In this document: piece by piece, positions 10,208 through 22,194 of the stretch
Numbering within the stretch: the first letter of the stretch is position 1
How the letters are laid out: every line of letters begins with the position of its first letter
Assembly: GCA_941918925.1 (NCBI GenBank)
Contig: OW799235.1
Span: 41,150,201 to 41,214,200, forward strand
From: Phyto melanocephala
Taxonomy: Eukaryota; Arthropoda; Insecta; Diptera; Rhinophoridae
DNA: 64,000 bases
Direction of reading: 5' to 3'
The notes under the pieces: model-generated
Told to the model about the DNA's origin: nothing
Database searches by the model: none
What the model saw: only the letters and a program-made list of their open reading frames with translations
Position numbers and translations under genes: made by a program

Positions 10208-10354
10208 GTTACCATTTTTTGCTTCAGTATTTTCGTAAAATTAATTAAACAACAATATGTTTTCCTCCGAATTACCTTAAATCAAACTTTTAAAATATAA
10301 TTACCCTAATGTTATAAACGTTAAGTTTATGGCAATATATAGATTTGAAATATA

Positions 10355-11213
10355 ACAAGTAAGAGCACCATATTCGGCTGTGCCGAATTTTTTATACCCA
10401 CCACCAAATTTATTATATTGCTATTAACAGTAACTGCTACTGAATAATATCTTTATACTTAAACATGTATCACTTTCGTTGTATAACTTCGATATGCTGG
10501 TCAAATGTTTTCGTAAATTTAATCTTTCCATTAAAGTGGCCGTTAAAGTAGGCGTGTCAATTAAGTTTCTGCTAATAAATACAACTTAGATATTTCAATA
10601 TAGTCCTTTATTATTTCAAAATCTTTATTCATAGAGAAATTATATGAATTTGAGATAAAGCGTTTGGGAGGTAGGCGTGTCACATTTTTTTTCCGTTAGT
10701 ACAAAGCCTTTGACCAAAAAGCAATGGTTGCAAAATTTCAGAATCGTACATCTAATTTTGTCAGTTATATTACATTTTAAACTTCAAATATACTGAAAAA
10801 TACACTGTGCGGTATAAATTTTCATACATTTTGATCGATAACTCCTTTCCTAATGCAAAGATTTAAGCAATTTTAAGGGGAAAAGTTTTGTTTTTACTCA
10901 GGAAATATATATTCGAAGTTTCATGACTCTACGTTTATGCGTATGGACACAATTCCAAAATTCGATGTTGGAAGGAGACGGTTCTTTTGACCTTCTCCTG
11001 TATTACGAGCTATAATGTGTATAACAAGTATTCTGGCAAAATTTGAGCCCCCTAACTTTTTCGGTCCGACCTCTATCGTGCTTTCAACAGACGGACGGCC
11101 ATAGCTAGATCGTCATAGAATTAAACCCCGATTCATTAAATATATACTTTATGGCTTCTAAAATGGATATTTTGATGTGTTACAAACCAATTTTTTGGTG
11201 GCGGGTATAAAAA
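10355..11213 (+). mobile_element. INE-like element, family A
   Basis: Starts 'AACAAGTAAGAGCACCATAT', has the TTCGGCTGTGCCGAA hairpin and TATACCCACCACCAA. It ends 'TTTTTTGGTGGCGGGTATAA'. It contains one copy of the internal GGCGTGTCAA block and the 'CAACAGACGGACGG' box. At about 860 bp it lacks the expanded tandem array of the 6417-8343 copy. Confidence 0.75.
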
Positions 11214-12020
11214 GTCAAACAATTTAGAAACATGCGAAAAATATTGTGCAAAAAAGTTTTAATATTATTTTGCACACAACTGTCGATCAGTTAAAATGCG
11301 TAATTTTCAGATAAAATACGCATTTTAAATAAAACGAACAAAATAAAACGGATACCTTTAAGCATAAAAGCACATCCATACATAATTAGGCGTAAAGATT
11401 GAAATCATTTGTACGTATTGTGTGGCTTGAAAATTACATTACATTCGTTTTAGTGCATTCCGCTGTCACCTTATAATCTACTACTGTGACGTGTATACAT
11501 ATATTTGTGGTAGACAATGGTTTAAAAATGTATATAAAAGTGTGTTTATGTTTTCTATATGTAGATATGTAAGTATGTATGTTTAACAAGATAATATTTT
11601 ATTTGTAATTAATTAAATTGATTTTGAACAATACTTATGCTTATTCAATTAATATAAATAATTAAAAAAACCTCAATTAATCAATTTAAAAAAAAGGCGT
11701 GAAAAGTAAGAATAAATATAGATTTTACAGTCTACAAGTACAACTAAACCAAAATAAAATTACTTGTCTCAAGAACTTATTAAAATGGATAAAATTTTTG
11801 GAAGTTCCAGTGATCTTAATAAATTTATTAAATAAAATGGTTTAACATTTGACTTAATAACCAACAACAAAAATACCTTGTCAATATTATGCGATTAATG
11901 TTTAAATTAGTCTAATATATTGGAGCTGTCACAAAGCAAAACAAAAACTCTTTTAAATACTCTCTAAATGGTGCTGGCTTTATAGAATTTTTACACTGCA
12001 AAAATAATTTGTCCTTTTAC
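11214..12020. other. No gene seen
   Basis: AT-rich spacer. A weak palindrome (AAAATGCGTAATTTT...AAAATACGCATTTTA) occurs near 11293-11330. No element ends or coding signal recognised. Confidence 0.5.
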
Positions 12021-12021
12021 A

Positions 12022-12245
12022 CATCATTTATTAAACCCGCCACCAAAAAAATGGTCTGGAGATATACACATTCTGTCATTCCGTTTGTAACATCGAAATA
12101 TGTATTTTGGACCCCATAAAGTAAATATTTTCTGAGTCCTGGATTCATTTTAGGACGATCTAGCTATCTTTGTTCGTCAGTCAGTTTTGTTGATAGCACA
12201 ATAGAGCTCGAACAGAAAAAACTAGGGGGATAAAGATTTTTACCA
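12022..12245 (-). mobile_element. INE-like family A, 3' end fragment
   Basis: 'AAACCCGCCACCAAAAAAAT' is the complement of the family A 3' end. It is followed by the 'CCGTTTGTAACATCGAAATA' and 'ATCTAGCTAT' blocks and a degraded CGTCAGTCAG box. The rest of the element is missing. Confidence 0.7.
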
Positions 12246-12843
12246 ATTTCGGTTTAGTAGCACTTTAACACTTATAATTTCCAAAATACTAATGCGATTT
12301 AAATAAGATGTAGATTGTGCACATCTGCAAGAAAGTTATTTGCACATGGTATATTTTTTTATAAAAATCGTTTGAATAATGTGATCGTAAGCTACGTAAC
12401 AAAAAATTAACCTGCCTTTTAATCTTTGAGATGCTTAACACTTGTTTTTAAACGTCAGTGAAATTACAGCGCTTTTTTAGAATTTGGAGTCCTTATATTT
12501 CCTATGCCTACTTAATTGATCATAAAATGCAATAACAAAAACAATAGCCACTTTGTTTTTAAAATACTTCCACGATTCTTTTCCGCATGTGTTGCATGCA
12601 AACACACATGCATACAAGTTAATATTTGTTGTGTTTTAAACAGAGTAGAATTAGGCAAAATTGAGAGTTGGGAAATATGTAGGGTTTCTGTTTCGGAAAA
12701 AATACGGGAAATTATAATTTTGGGATTTTACTTCTTTTTGGAATTCAACTTTTCAACATTAGATTTTAACTTTTTACTTCTACTCTATATATTGGTTTAG
12801 TAGATATCCAAATTTGACATATTGACATATTTATTTATATAAT
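12246..12843. other. No gene seen
   Basis: AT-rich. An open frame at 12516-12800 has low-complexity, intergenic-like composition and no known motif, so it is not called. Confidence 0.45.
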
Positions 12844-12851
12844 ATTGAATG

Positions 12852-13382
12852 CAAGGCGAATTCAACATTAGGTGATGTTAAGAAGCCAGCTGATTGTTTT
12901 TTGCTCGTTTTATTTTTACGGCACAATGTCAAAGTTTGTTTACATTTAAATTAACTTTTATGTGCTTTAATTGAAAATTTTTATAAAAGTGGTAAAATTT
13001 GTGTGAAAAAATTTAAAAAATACAAATATTTGTGCAATAACTTATTGGAAAATAAGTTAAACACATATTATAATTTGAATAAACAACATTTGTAATGTTT
13101 TTAATTCAGAAAATGCAAAATTTCCGTTGTGTTTGTCCTAGTGATTTAAAGTTGTGAAAATTGTGAAAAATGTGATATAAAACACAAATATGTGATATAA
13201 ACTGGCACAAATTTTGTAATAAATTACAAATACTTATTTTTTTTTAAATTTTCGCGTAAATTTATAAAAATAAAATTTTAATTAAAAGTAAACAACAAAT
13301 TTGTTTTTTTGTGTTTTGACATTCTCTTGGCCTTTTTGTGTTTGTTGCAGGGATGATATCACCTGATATTGAATTCGCCTTG
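12852..13382. mobile_element. hAT-type MITE with perfect 8-bp target duplication
   Basis: The ends are inverted: CAAGGCGAATTCAACATTAG at the left, and the complement of CAAGGCGAATTCAATATCAG at the right. The flanking bases ATTGAATG (12844-12851 and 13383-13390) are an exact 8-bp duplication, the size made by hAT transposases. The 531-bp body is AT-rich and non-coding, with repeated ACAAAT/TGTGATATAAA words. It depends on a transposase encoded elsewhere. Another end of this family may lie at 2607-2621. Confidence 0.85.
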
Positions 13383-13491
13383 ATTGAATGTGAGCCAGTA
13401 TTTTAAGAAATATAGTAACAAAAATTAAAAATATATTAACTGATAAACTATTACGTATTTAGTATTAAAAAACCAAACCAAGTTTGTATCT

Positions 13492-13725
13492 CGAGTACAA
13501 TTGAAATGGCCAGCATGTTCTCCAGACTAAAATCCTACGGAATATGTCTATCCATGCTGAAAATAAACAAAATGTCATGATTATGTACCTCACAGTCGCT
13601 AAAGGTCGGAAGACAATCAATAATGAAATATGTTGAAAACTTATAAAAACTATGCCAAGTCGAATCTATCTGCTCATTTCCAAGAATGGATACCCAATTC
13701 AATACTGATTTATATGTAATTCCGA
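13492..13725 (+). pseudogene. Tc1-like transposase, C-terminal remnant
   Basis: The block 'WPACSPD' followed by NPTEYVY-like residues is the Tc1 hallmark around the third acidic residue of the DD34E triad. The downstream words 'TMPSR' and a diverged C-terminal helix agree. Stops and shifts break it, and only the last third of a typical 340-residue transposase remains. No inverted ends were found around it. Confidence 0.7.
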
Positions 13726-15311
13726 AATGAAATTAGTTCGTATAACAGTAAAACAACAAGTGAATAAATAAAGATTTTTGTTGCATTAATTATTAATTTT
13801 TAATGCTCTATCAAATGGTGTGATTAGATATTTTCTAATCTTTGTGTTAATATAAAACGTACTTAAAAATGACGTGAATGAAAAACAGGAGGAGAGAATA
13901 GGAACTCTAAGAATATGCAATAGGTTAGCATAAAGGGACGATAAGAACAAAAAGTATGCTTAAAATGAGCCAACAATTAGTAGCGAGCTTAATTATTTCA
14001 TTGTTCATTTTATTATTCCTTAAGTTTTTGTTTCACAATTAGTCCTGTTGATCATTTGGCTGTTTGATATATTAACTTTATATTTACTGCATTTAGTATT
14101 AATGTATAACAGCATGAACATGCATTTAAACGTGGTAGATTTAACTCAACTCCAACGCATTGATAATTTTCTCACATTGAAATTAAGTATGATCGTTTGA
14201 AAAAGGCGCCTCACGCAATGATGGTTTTATAGCCTAATGGACCTCTTTTCACTATAATTTTTATGTTTAAACAACGAGTTGTTGTTATTATTATTGCATC
14301 TTCATGTTTTTTTATTTCCATGGTAACTATAATTATTGTCTGCAAAAGCAAGAATACGTATTTGTGTTAATGGATAAGCTGATTCTTAAAGACATTTTCT
14401 AATAAAATTATTGTGTTTACTACGGCAAAAGTTCTTCGCAATAAGTACATCTACACATACTTTTGTGCATACGTACATACTAAATGTGTAGGGTAGATAA
14501 AATAAAAATACACATGTAATTACCCTGCAAGTAGTCTGGGGTCAAGTGTCGCCAAGTCACCACTATTGGCGACTACTTTGGTGACTTTTGGTGCTAGTTT
14601 AACTTTTAAAAATAATATTTTTATGTAATGAGATACAAAATATTAGAATAACTACAATGAAATGGTGAATACTGGTTCCAATGTCGCCATATGATCCTAT
14701 AAGAACTACCTCGTCACTAGTGAATTTTAATGACAAGGACATGTTAAATGTCTATAGCAAAGAATATAGTCTGGGGTATAATTGGTCAGTAGTACTGATG
14801 CCAGAGTCAATAGTAAATCAGTACTGTTTCACTATATGCATTTCCTGAAGGGTAGTTTTTCATTAATTTTACTGTTAAGTAAATAAGAAAGGATAGTCGA
14901 TCATAGCCCACTTCGTACAAATTTGGATTTTCACTTATTGTAATAAGAAATTTGTGATTTTCAGTTTTGCGAAACTACGAAAATGCGAAATTTTGTTAAA
15001 CACAACAACAACTATGTTTAAAGTAATTTCTCGTTCTCTTTGGCTTTTGCATTACCTCTAACATAGTGCGTCAATGTTACCACGCACAATTTTTTTTTTT
15101 TTGATTATTTTGCCGCAAATATGCGCTCTACTCTCTATATTAAATACATTTTAGTTAAAAAATAATGCTCACGTCGGACCGGAGAAAACATACGCAAATT
15201 TGTATTTTCACAAGAGTAAAACCGGTGACATGCAATGCAAAAACAATTCTGGAAACATAATTAAATCAAGCAACGTTTACAAACAAACATTGAACTATTT
15301 TATCTTAAAGG
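13726..15311. other. No gene seen
   Basis: About 1.6 kb of AT-rich sequence without a recognisable element. The words 'AGTCTGGGGT' occur twice (about 14535 and 14770), too short to call. Confidence 0.45.
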
Positions 15312-16100
15312 CTAGCTAACCCGGTGCGCTTCGCTACACCCACCAGGTAATTTTTATTGTTTTTATGCGCTTTGTTTTATATGTATGTATGTGTGATTTT
15401 CATTTTTTTAATTTAAGGCGATATTTTTTTATTTATTTTTTTATATTTATTTAGTTTGTTTTAGTTTTTACTCTTTGTAGACCTTAGTTTTCAGTTTTTT
15501 AAGTATCACTTAGCGTTTGTATGCCTGTCATGTGTTTTAAGAAAATAAAAGCGTCGTCACAAGTGTAATGGAGAAAAGAAAAATTAAGATATCAAATAAC
15601 TTTAATCTGTGGTTTTAAAAGAATTGCCAAAAGTGTTTTGAACAACTATGTTTTATAAAATAACTTTGTAATTTACTAACGGCTTAGTGCTTCGTTATAT
15701 ACAATTTTATTTTTTATTTTTTTTTTTTTTTTTTGTAATAAAATAAAGTGGTTTTCCCGATTTCCAACTGGTGATAAGCCAACATAGAGTTGACCATGTG
15801 AAAAACACGCTTAACGAAAGTCGACTCCAATCAAAGAAAAGGTTTTTTCTTGCGACTTATTAATTGCCATCATAGGAAACATAGGAACCCTCGGGTATGT
15901 TTGCAAGCTAGCAAGTTCAAGCAATTTGATTCTTTTAAGTCTTTAATATGTAATATGTTAGGAGTGGAATTTTCAAAGTCCTTTAAAATGCGGTTAACCG
16001 CACCAACATGGGCTTTGTGACTCAAATTATAGCCAGCAATAAAAGTTTATGAGTGAAAACTAAGCAAATTTGTTGTTATCGTAACGAAAAAAACATGATT
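15312..16100 (-). mobile_element. Helitron 3' portion
   Basis: On the minus strand the unit ends 'GTAGCGAAGCGCACCGGG' then TTAG and CTAG at 15315-15312. A small hairpin (GCG-AAG-CGC) just before a CTRR end is the canonical Helitron 3' terminus. Helicase coding remnants lie upstream (15745-15900). A related copy is at 60899-63010. The 5' part is missing. Confidence 0.7.
15745..15900 (-). pseudogene. Helitron Rep/helicase protein, C-terminal remnant
   Basis: The protein would unwind DNA for rolling-circle transposition. Visible motifs on the minus strand are 'MMAINKSQEKTFSLIGVD', then a stop, then 'CFSHGQLYVGLSPVGN'. These match the helicase C-terminal motifs usually written INKSQGQ and SHGQLYVA-SRV in Helitron Pif1-like helicases. 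The usual CSRV is changed to LSPV, and a TAA interrupts just before the second motif. Only a small part of a protein that normally exceeds 1000 residues remains. Confidence 0.8.
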
Positions 16101-16328
16101 AATTAGCGACAATAAAAAACTTTTTAACTTTTTTTCAAGGATATTCTGATGGTTTTATTTTATTACTTCTTATTTATATAAAAAGTCAATTTCACGGTAT
16201 TTTTAAAAGATTTTTACAAATTAAAACTCATATCTATCAGCTGCTAAATATTTTTTTCTTCATTTAGTTGTTTGTTATTATTAAATATTATAAAAAATCA
16301 TTTGCTTTTCATCGTATACATGTATTTA
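16101..16328. other. Spacer between two Helitron pieces
   Basis: AT-rich, no feature recognised. Confidence 0.4.
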
Positions 16329-16632
16329 TCTAAAATATATATAAAAGTGAAACTCTGTGTATGTATGTGTGTAAGAAATAGACTCCGAAACAATAAAACC
16401 GATCAGACTCAAACTTAGGCAAGTTGTTGTACACATTCCAGGAAGTTGTTTATGGGTTTGCACACATATTGAGCTGTCATGACTTTATAATTTCGTGATA
16501 AGAAAAGTGGGCAGCCCCACGCCCATTAAATTTTTTTTTTAATTTTTAGCTTTTTGCTCTTGATATTCAATTTAAATTCAGAATGCATTTTTATTCATTA
16601 AGGGGCGTAGCAACGCGCGCCGGGCTTTTCTT
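16329..16632 (+). mobile_element. Non-autonomous Helitron
   Basis: It begins TCTAAAATATATATAAAAGT, then a (GT)n-like run and ATAGACTCCGAAAC. It ends 'GCGTAGCAACGCGCGCCGGG' then CTTTTCTTG. The GC-rich hairpin-forming block followed by CTTG (one change from CTAG) is a degraded Helitron 3' end. The same blocks occur in the minus-strand copy at 22768-23357, which keeps CTAG. About 300 bp, no protein. Confidence 0.65.
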
Positions 16633-16656
16633 GTTTAGTATATAATACATAGTGGT

Positions 16657-16800
16657 TTGTATGTATGTATGTATGTATGTATGTATGTATGTATGTATGT
16701 ATGTATGTATGTATGTATGTATGTATGTATGTATGTATGTATGTATGTATGTATGTATGTATGTATGTATGTATGTATGTATGTATGTATGTATGTATAT
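16657..16800. repeat. (GTAT)n microsatellite
   Basis: About 35 nearly perfect tetranucleotide units. The open frame of repeated Met-Tyr-Val-Cys across it is a by-product of the repeat. Confidence 0.97.
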
Positions 16801-18348
16801 ATGTCTGTATGTATCTGGTTAATACTTTCTGATAGTTTTTATACTATTAGAGATTTCATGCATTAATTTTGAAACTTTTTAACCAAATTTAAATATTTTT
16901 GATATCACCTTTCGCTAGGTATTATATAATTGTGGCATTTCATTAGTGGGGGATAATACTACCTCTGGTCCGATCTTAACCTTTTTTGGTTGTAATAAAG
17001 AAATTGCCGTCAAAAATTGCTCGTACAAAGTTTCAACTAAATTTCGTTTATGTTTCCTTTATATGACATCAAATGTATTTTTTTCTTGTATGGGAGAAAC
17101 CATGGCCCCTTTTCCGATCCTAACCATTTTTTCCCGAATAAGAAAATTGTTATCAGTGTAACTCGTACAAAGTTTTAAGGGAATAGCAGCTATAATTCTT
17201 AAAACATGTCAAAATATAACCTACTTTCTTTCAGAGGATAGACCTAAACCATTGGTAGAAAAAACTTTAGAAATAGAAATTGAATAAGTAGTTTCGAAAA
17301 AACTCTCAAAACTCATGACATATAAATACACATTTCCTATTTGTTATATTAGTATAGATAGTATAGATTAAGTGCTACTTTATTTGGTGTTTGATAAATC
17401 TTAAATTTACAAATAACAAAAAAAAAAATTTTCTTCTATCAAATTTATTTTTTCGACCGAAAAGGAAATGAAATTAAAGGGCCACATGCACCATACAGAT
17501 TTTATGTCAATCTTACATGTTATTATCACTTGCCAACGTACAACACAAACACAAACAAGATAGTAACAAAACAACAAAGTATAGAAAGAAAACTTCATAA
17601 TACACATACAAACATAAACTTTTTTATAACTCTAGTTTCCTTTCATAGGTAATTAAAAGTTTTAATGATTATATTAAATATTGAAATAATAAAAGATTTC
17701 CAATCGTAGTCTCAAAAACTCCAGCAGGGAAAAGCTCCAACTTTAAATATTAGTGCGTGATGAAATGGCTTGACTACACCATTTCCAATCGTTTTTCAAA
17801 AATGTCCATTTATATTTCAGAAATTTCAAATTATGTCATAGAAATTTCTATTTGTATTTCAAAATTTTCCACTTCTATTTCAGAATATTTTATTTTTTTA
17901 TAAATGTGTTTGATATTACACATTTTAATAGACAGTATACGAACTAATAGTGACAAACATAGTTTTATAGACCTTTTATTTAGCTACAACTTGTTTTAAC
18001 TGAAAATTTACATATTTTTAGCTATAAAGTAATAATTTTTAACGTTAAACTCCTATTAATAACTTTTTTTTTTATTAAAGAAAGTTTTTGGATTTTCTGG
18101 CAATCCTTTTGTTGTAGGCCTTAGAGACATTATTAAAAGTAAACGTCAACAATTTTTTTGAGCCATAATGAGGACTCCGACTTGCAATTCTGTTATAAAA
18201 TGAAAAAAAAAATTAAACTAAACAAATCGATATGTGACTATTAACCCAAATTGTCTGGGAATGTATTTGATCTTGAATTAAGATAAAACTTATTAAATCC
18301 ATTTCTACTTGTTGTACTCAGTTGCGACGTAGGGTCATTTTACGTATA
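16801..18348. other. No gene seen
   Basis: AT-rich. A run of similar words (TTTCAAAAATGTCC, ATTTCAGAAATTTC, ATTTCAAAATTTTCC) between 17795 and 17890 is a degenerate tandem repeat. Text near 16950-17200 reads like the body of an unknown dispersed repeat, but I cannot fix its ends. Confidence 0.4.
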
Positions 18349-18589
18349 TTTTTACACCCACCACCCACCAAAAACATGGTGTAGCAGAAATATCCATTTT
18401 ATACCCCATAAAGTTATAGTTTCATTTTAGGACAATCTAGTGACGTATGTCCGTCTGTCCATCTGTTGAAAGCACGATAGAGCTCGAATTGAAAATGTTA
18501 GGAGGCTAAAATTTTGACAGAATATTTCTTATACACAAGATTTGTTTGATATTAAAAATGGGCTTAAGAAGAAGGGTTTAGCTCGTAAT

Positions 18590-19756
18590 TAGGGTTTGGG
18601 ATTTCCCGGTCTTTTTATTTTCCCGGGAAACGGGAATTAAAAAATCGTCTTCCCGGGATTCCCGAAAATAATATTTCTTTTAAAATAGATAACTTTAACT
18701 TTAAAATCAATATTTGGTTAATAATTCATTGTTTTAGTAGTAGTTTATTTTCCATTAGAGTCCTTATTGTGTCAGCATTACATCTTCCGGAAATATAAAC
18801 TAAACCCAAATTATAAAAATAATTATTGGTATGTAAACAGATATTTAAATTTTTTTTTTGTGCAACACTACTTCACTCGTCTTCTACAAGAGCAAACCTC
18901 AAATTTTCGCAAATTTGACTCGATATTGTTTTCATCATCGTATTTTTAACAGCGTTGTAATATTTTACTACAATGTTTTTAGCATCAGTTTCATATTTTG
19001 GTAACGTCATATTTTTACTGAAAAAACGTTGACGAATAAAAGAACTTTGTGTAATTGTTCGAATAGATCTTCCATCGACTGCTGCTAATTTTGAAACAAT
19101 TTCTGGTAATGTTTTGGTGTCTATAAAAATTGTTTAATGGTGGAATTATTTTTTTTTTATTTGATACAGGTGTTGAAGAACCGTTTCCAAGTTTTATTTT
19201 GTGAACCAAAAGAAGGTGCCGTATGAGACCACTAGTACTACCGCCCAATAACATTAACCTTTTCGGGCAAATATTACATTGTGCTGCGTTGTTTTCTTTT
19301 TGAAGATAGTTCCGTACTTTACACATTTTGCTTGTAAACAAAGTAATTAAAAAAAAGTATTATTAGAAAAATTCAATCATAAATAAAAAAAATTGTACTT
19401 TACTTGAAATTTATAAGCACTTTTTAAAAATAGTTTCAGAAAGTCGTTAACTTTGGCTTGAAATATTTTTGACCGATGATGTTTGTTTTTCTTTTTTCTT
19501 TTTTCTTTTTTCAGAAAAGTTGTAAAAATTAAACAAACAAAAAATTTAACAAATTAAAAACCTTACTTTCTATTCAATTATTCTTTAAATTTCCCGAACA
19601 GATAAGAAATTAAAAATAAAATTAAATATATTTTCTAATATACTGCATATTTTTTATTTCCCGTTTTCCCGGGAATAAGAGCAAAATTTTCCCTGGAATA
19701 CTAAGTGGTTCATTCCCGGGCATTTCCGGGCGGGAATTCCCAGTTCTCAAGCCCTA
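18590..19756 (-). mobile_element. hAT element with perfect 8-bp duplication and BED-finger remnant
   Basis: It is bounded by TAGGGTTTGGGA and the complement of TAGGGCTTGAGA, and flanked by CTCGTAAT on both sides (18582-18589 and 19757-19764), an exact 8-bp hAT duplication. It sits inside the INE-like element, so it is the younger insertion. Both ends are rich in CCCGGG/TTCCCG words. The internal coding remnants are hAT transposase (18770-19335, minus), with most of the C-terminal half deleted. Confidence 0.88.
18770..19335 (-). pseudogene. hAT transposase N-terminal half, decayed
   Basis: The minus-strand frame from 19341 gives a BED zinc finger: 'CNICPKRLMLLGGSTSGL' then IRHLLLVH, with C-x2-C and H-x4-H spacing. 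After a frame change near 19130 comes 'LPEIVSKLAAVDGRSIR', then 'SSFIRQRFFSKNMTLPKYE' and 'ALVEDE' followed by a stop. Further on 'LGLVYISGRCNADTI' is readable. The DE after LVE lines up with the first catalytic aspartate of hAT proteins. BED fingers bind the transposon ends. The dimerisation and C-terminal catalytic parts are missing, so it cannot be active. Confidence 0.8.
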
Positions 19757-20710
19757 CTCGTAATGCAAGAATTAAATTCGATTGTGTTTAAACATAGAGC
19801 GATGAAATTTCGAAAGTATATTTCCTAGGTAAAAAGGCATACTTTTTTGAAAATTTCTAAAATCTATACTTTACGAAATAAGTTATAGATTACTTAAACT
19901 GTACGGAAATTTATACCGCACAGTGTATTTTTCGGTCATTTCAAAATTTAAACCGTAATAAAACTGACAAAATTAGATGTATGATTTTAAAATTTCTCTA
20001 TGAATAAAGATTTTGAAAGCATAAAGAACTTTCTATGAAAACATCTGAGTTGAATTTAAGAGCAGAAACTACTTCGACACACCTACTATTTATGACGCCC
20101 ACTTATCACGTAATCTATTGTTAACAAAATTTCAACCGTAATAAAACCGACAAAATTAGAGGTATAATAATTAAATTTCGTGCATATAGCTTTATAGTCA
20201 CTATCATTGTTATGCCAGAAAATGAAGGATTCACTCCCACTTTAACGCCTATCTTCCATATAACGCTTGATCTTAAATTCATATAATTTCTCTATGGACA
20301 AAGTTGAGGAAGAATAAAGGACTATATTGAAATATCTCAGTTTTATTTATTAGCAGAAACTATATTGACACGCCTACTTTAATGCCCACTTTCATTGAAA
20401 GACTAAATTTACGACAACATTTTACAAGCATATCGAAGTTATACAAAGACATTCATACATATTTTAGTATAAAGAGATTATTCCGATTATAGCGATTGCT
20501 GTTAGTAACAAAATAATACATTTTGTTCTATGGAAGTACATCAAATTGGTGGAGGGTATAAAAAATTCGGCACAGCCGAATATAGTGCTATCTTGTTATA
20601 ATTCAAGAGTTCTTTTACATGGTGAAAAACTCAAAATATGCTTATACAAATTCACTTAATTTCCTAAAAATTAAAATTTTTTCTTTTTTTGCAAGCCTAG
20701 CGAAAGCATT

Positions 20711-21010
20711 TAAAAGCACTATATTCGGCTCTGCCGAAATTTTGATGTGTAATATTTTGTCAATAACTGTAATCACCATAGAATAATCACTTTATACTAA
20801 AATATGTATTTATTTCTTTGTTTAAATGCGATTTCTTAATAATTTATTTTCTTACATTTATTTTTAAATTAAACATAAGTATTCTACAATAGAAGTGATC
20901 CTTACAATTTTTTTTACCCCAATGTTGTATTTTTACGGAAGCTGTAGAATATAACTCGCTAGTAAGAGGTAGTAGAAAAATAATAACTTTGTGTGGGTAT
21001 AACATGTTCC
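20711..21010 (+). mobile_element. INE-like family A, 5' fragment
   Basis: 'TAAAAGCACTATATTCGGCT' plus CTGCCGAAA is the family head. The rest matches the block at about 4270-4500 (for example TTGTATTTTTACG-AA and AGAGGTAGT-AGAAAA), so two copies share an unusual body. Confidence 0.6.
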
Positions 21011-21379
21011 TTGGCTTGCTCACAATTGCCGAACTAAGTTCACTGCAGTCCGGAAAGAAAATATTCATAAGGATATCATGGGGTTCAGCTGAGAATTCAG
21101 ACCAGGATTTTTCCTTCCATTTTATATACATAGGTCGGATAATTGACCAAGGCTAAAAATGTACCATGTGTATACGAAAACTTATTGCTGAGTTTAAATC
21201 TACAGAAGTCTTTACATGAGCTTTTTTTGCGGACGCTGAAGTTTACTTTCAGGCTTTCAACTTATTGCGGTATGGCAGCCACAAATTACTTTCATATTCC
21301 TTTTTTGAATCCCTATACGAAGGGAGAATTAGTATTTATTACTGGATATATCAAAGGCTTTCACCATAACGCTGCTTAA
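21011..21379. other. No gene seen
   Basis: An open frame at 21143-21379 has no recognisable motif and ends at the next element's boundary. I do not call it. Confidence 0.4.
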
Positions 21380-21986
21380 CCCTGCATTTACGCATGAAAG
21401 TGAAATTTCTGTATACGTATTATAAATAAAAATTTCTATGAAATAGACTACTTCCAAGTAAATTTCTTGTGCGTTTACACAGGAAAGTGAAATTTCATTT
21501 TAAAAATGTCGTCGAAGCGAAGAGTCGCAATAATTGCTAAACATTTTACATTGATGCGCTTTATTTGCCTCCATTTTTTTTACTACCTTTAGAGTTACCA
21601 AGAAAATTTCATACACAAATTTAAAAGGCAATAGTTGAAAAAAATAATTTTTGTTAATTTTTAATAAAATTATTATTTTAAAATTACATTAATATTATTC
21701 TTGATGTATATTTGATGAATAAATATTATAAATATTTTCATTTACACAAAAATAAGTTATATTTACAATTATTATTTTATCACATGCCTGTAAATTTGTA
21801 CAAGTTTTATTAGTAGGCAACAGTGTTTGCCATTTGTCACTTTACTTTCATGAAAACGTTAAAATTTACTTTCTTGAAAAAATCGTTGAAATCTGAGTGG
21901 AAAGCAAAATTAATGTGAGTGTGTTAGTGAAAAAGTGTGAGTGTATTGCGAATTTCATGAAACTACTTTCATGTGTAAATGCTGGG
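21380..21986. mobile_element. Non-autonomous element with TAA duplication (PIF/Harbinger-like)
   Basis: The ends are CCCTGCATTTACGCATGAAA and the complement of CCCAGCATTTACACATGAAA, flanked by TAA (21377-21379) and TAA (21987-21989). A 3-bp duplication of this kind is the PIF/Harbinger size. GAAAGTGAAATTTC-like words repeat near both ends. A short frame starting ATGTCGTCGAAGCGAAGA (about 21507) has no recognisable domain. Confidence 0.7.
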
Positions 21987-22194
21987 TAAAGTCTTTTCAA
22001 TTTCTTCAATACCGGCGATTGCATTTTTGACGACCGGCATTTTTCCTACTCACTGTTTAGGATCCCATTGAACTTAAGCCAGTAAGTTCTTCTTGGGTTC
22101 CAAAAATGTGGCGTTCCAATTTCGTAGAAGTCCAATTTCAAAGAGAATCGAGTTGTAAACAAAAAAAGATATTTTACTAGAAACTCTTCACCTA

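Larger units (their letters stand above)
18349..20597 (-). mobile_element. INE-like element, family A, interrupted by a hAT
   Basis: The minus-strand 3' end is at 18349 ('TTTTTACACCCACCACCCAC'). The 5' end is near 20597, with the complement of TATTCGGCTGTGCCGAA and AAGATAGCAC. The middle is split by a hAT element at 18590-19756. Removing it leaves about 1.08 kb with two copies of the GCGTGTCA/AGAGAAATTATATGAATT internal module. Confidence 0.75.

Noticed and set aside
16657..16866. Open frame of repeated Met-Tyr-Val-Cys
   Set aside because: It is the translation of the (GTAT)n microsatellite, not a gene.
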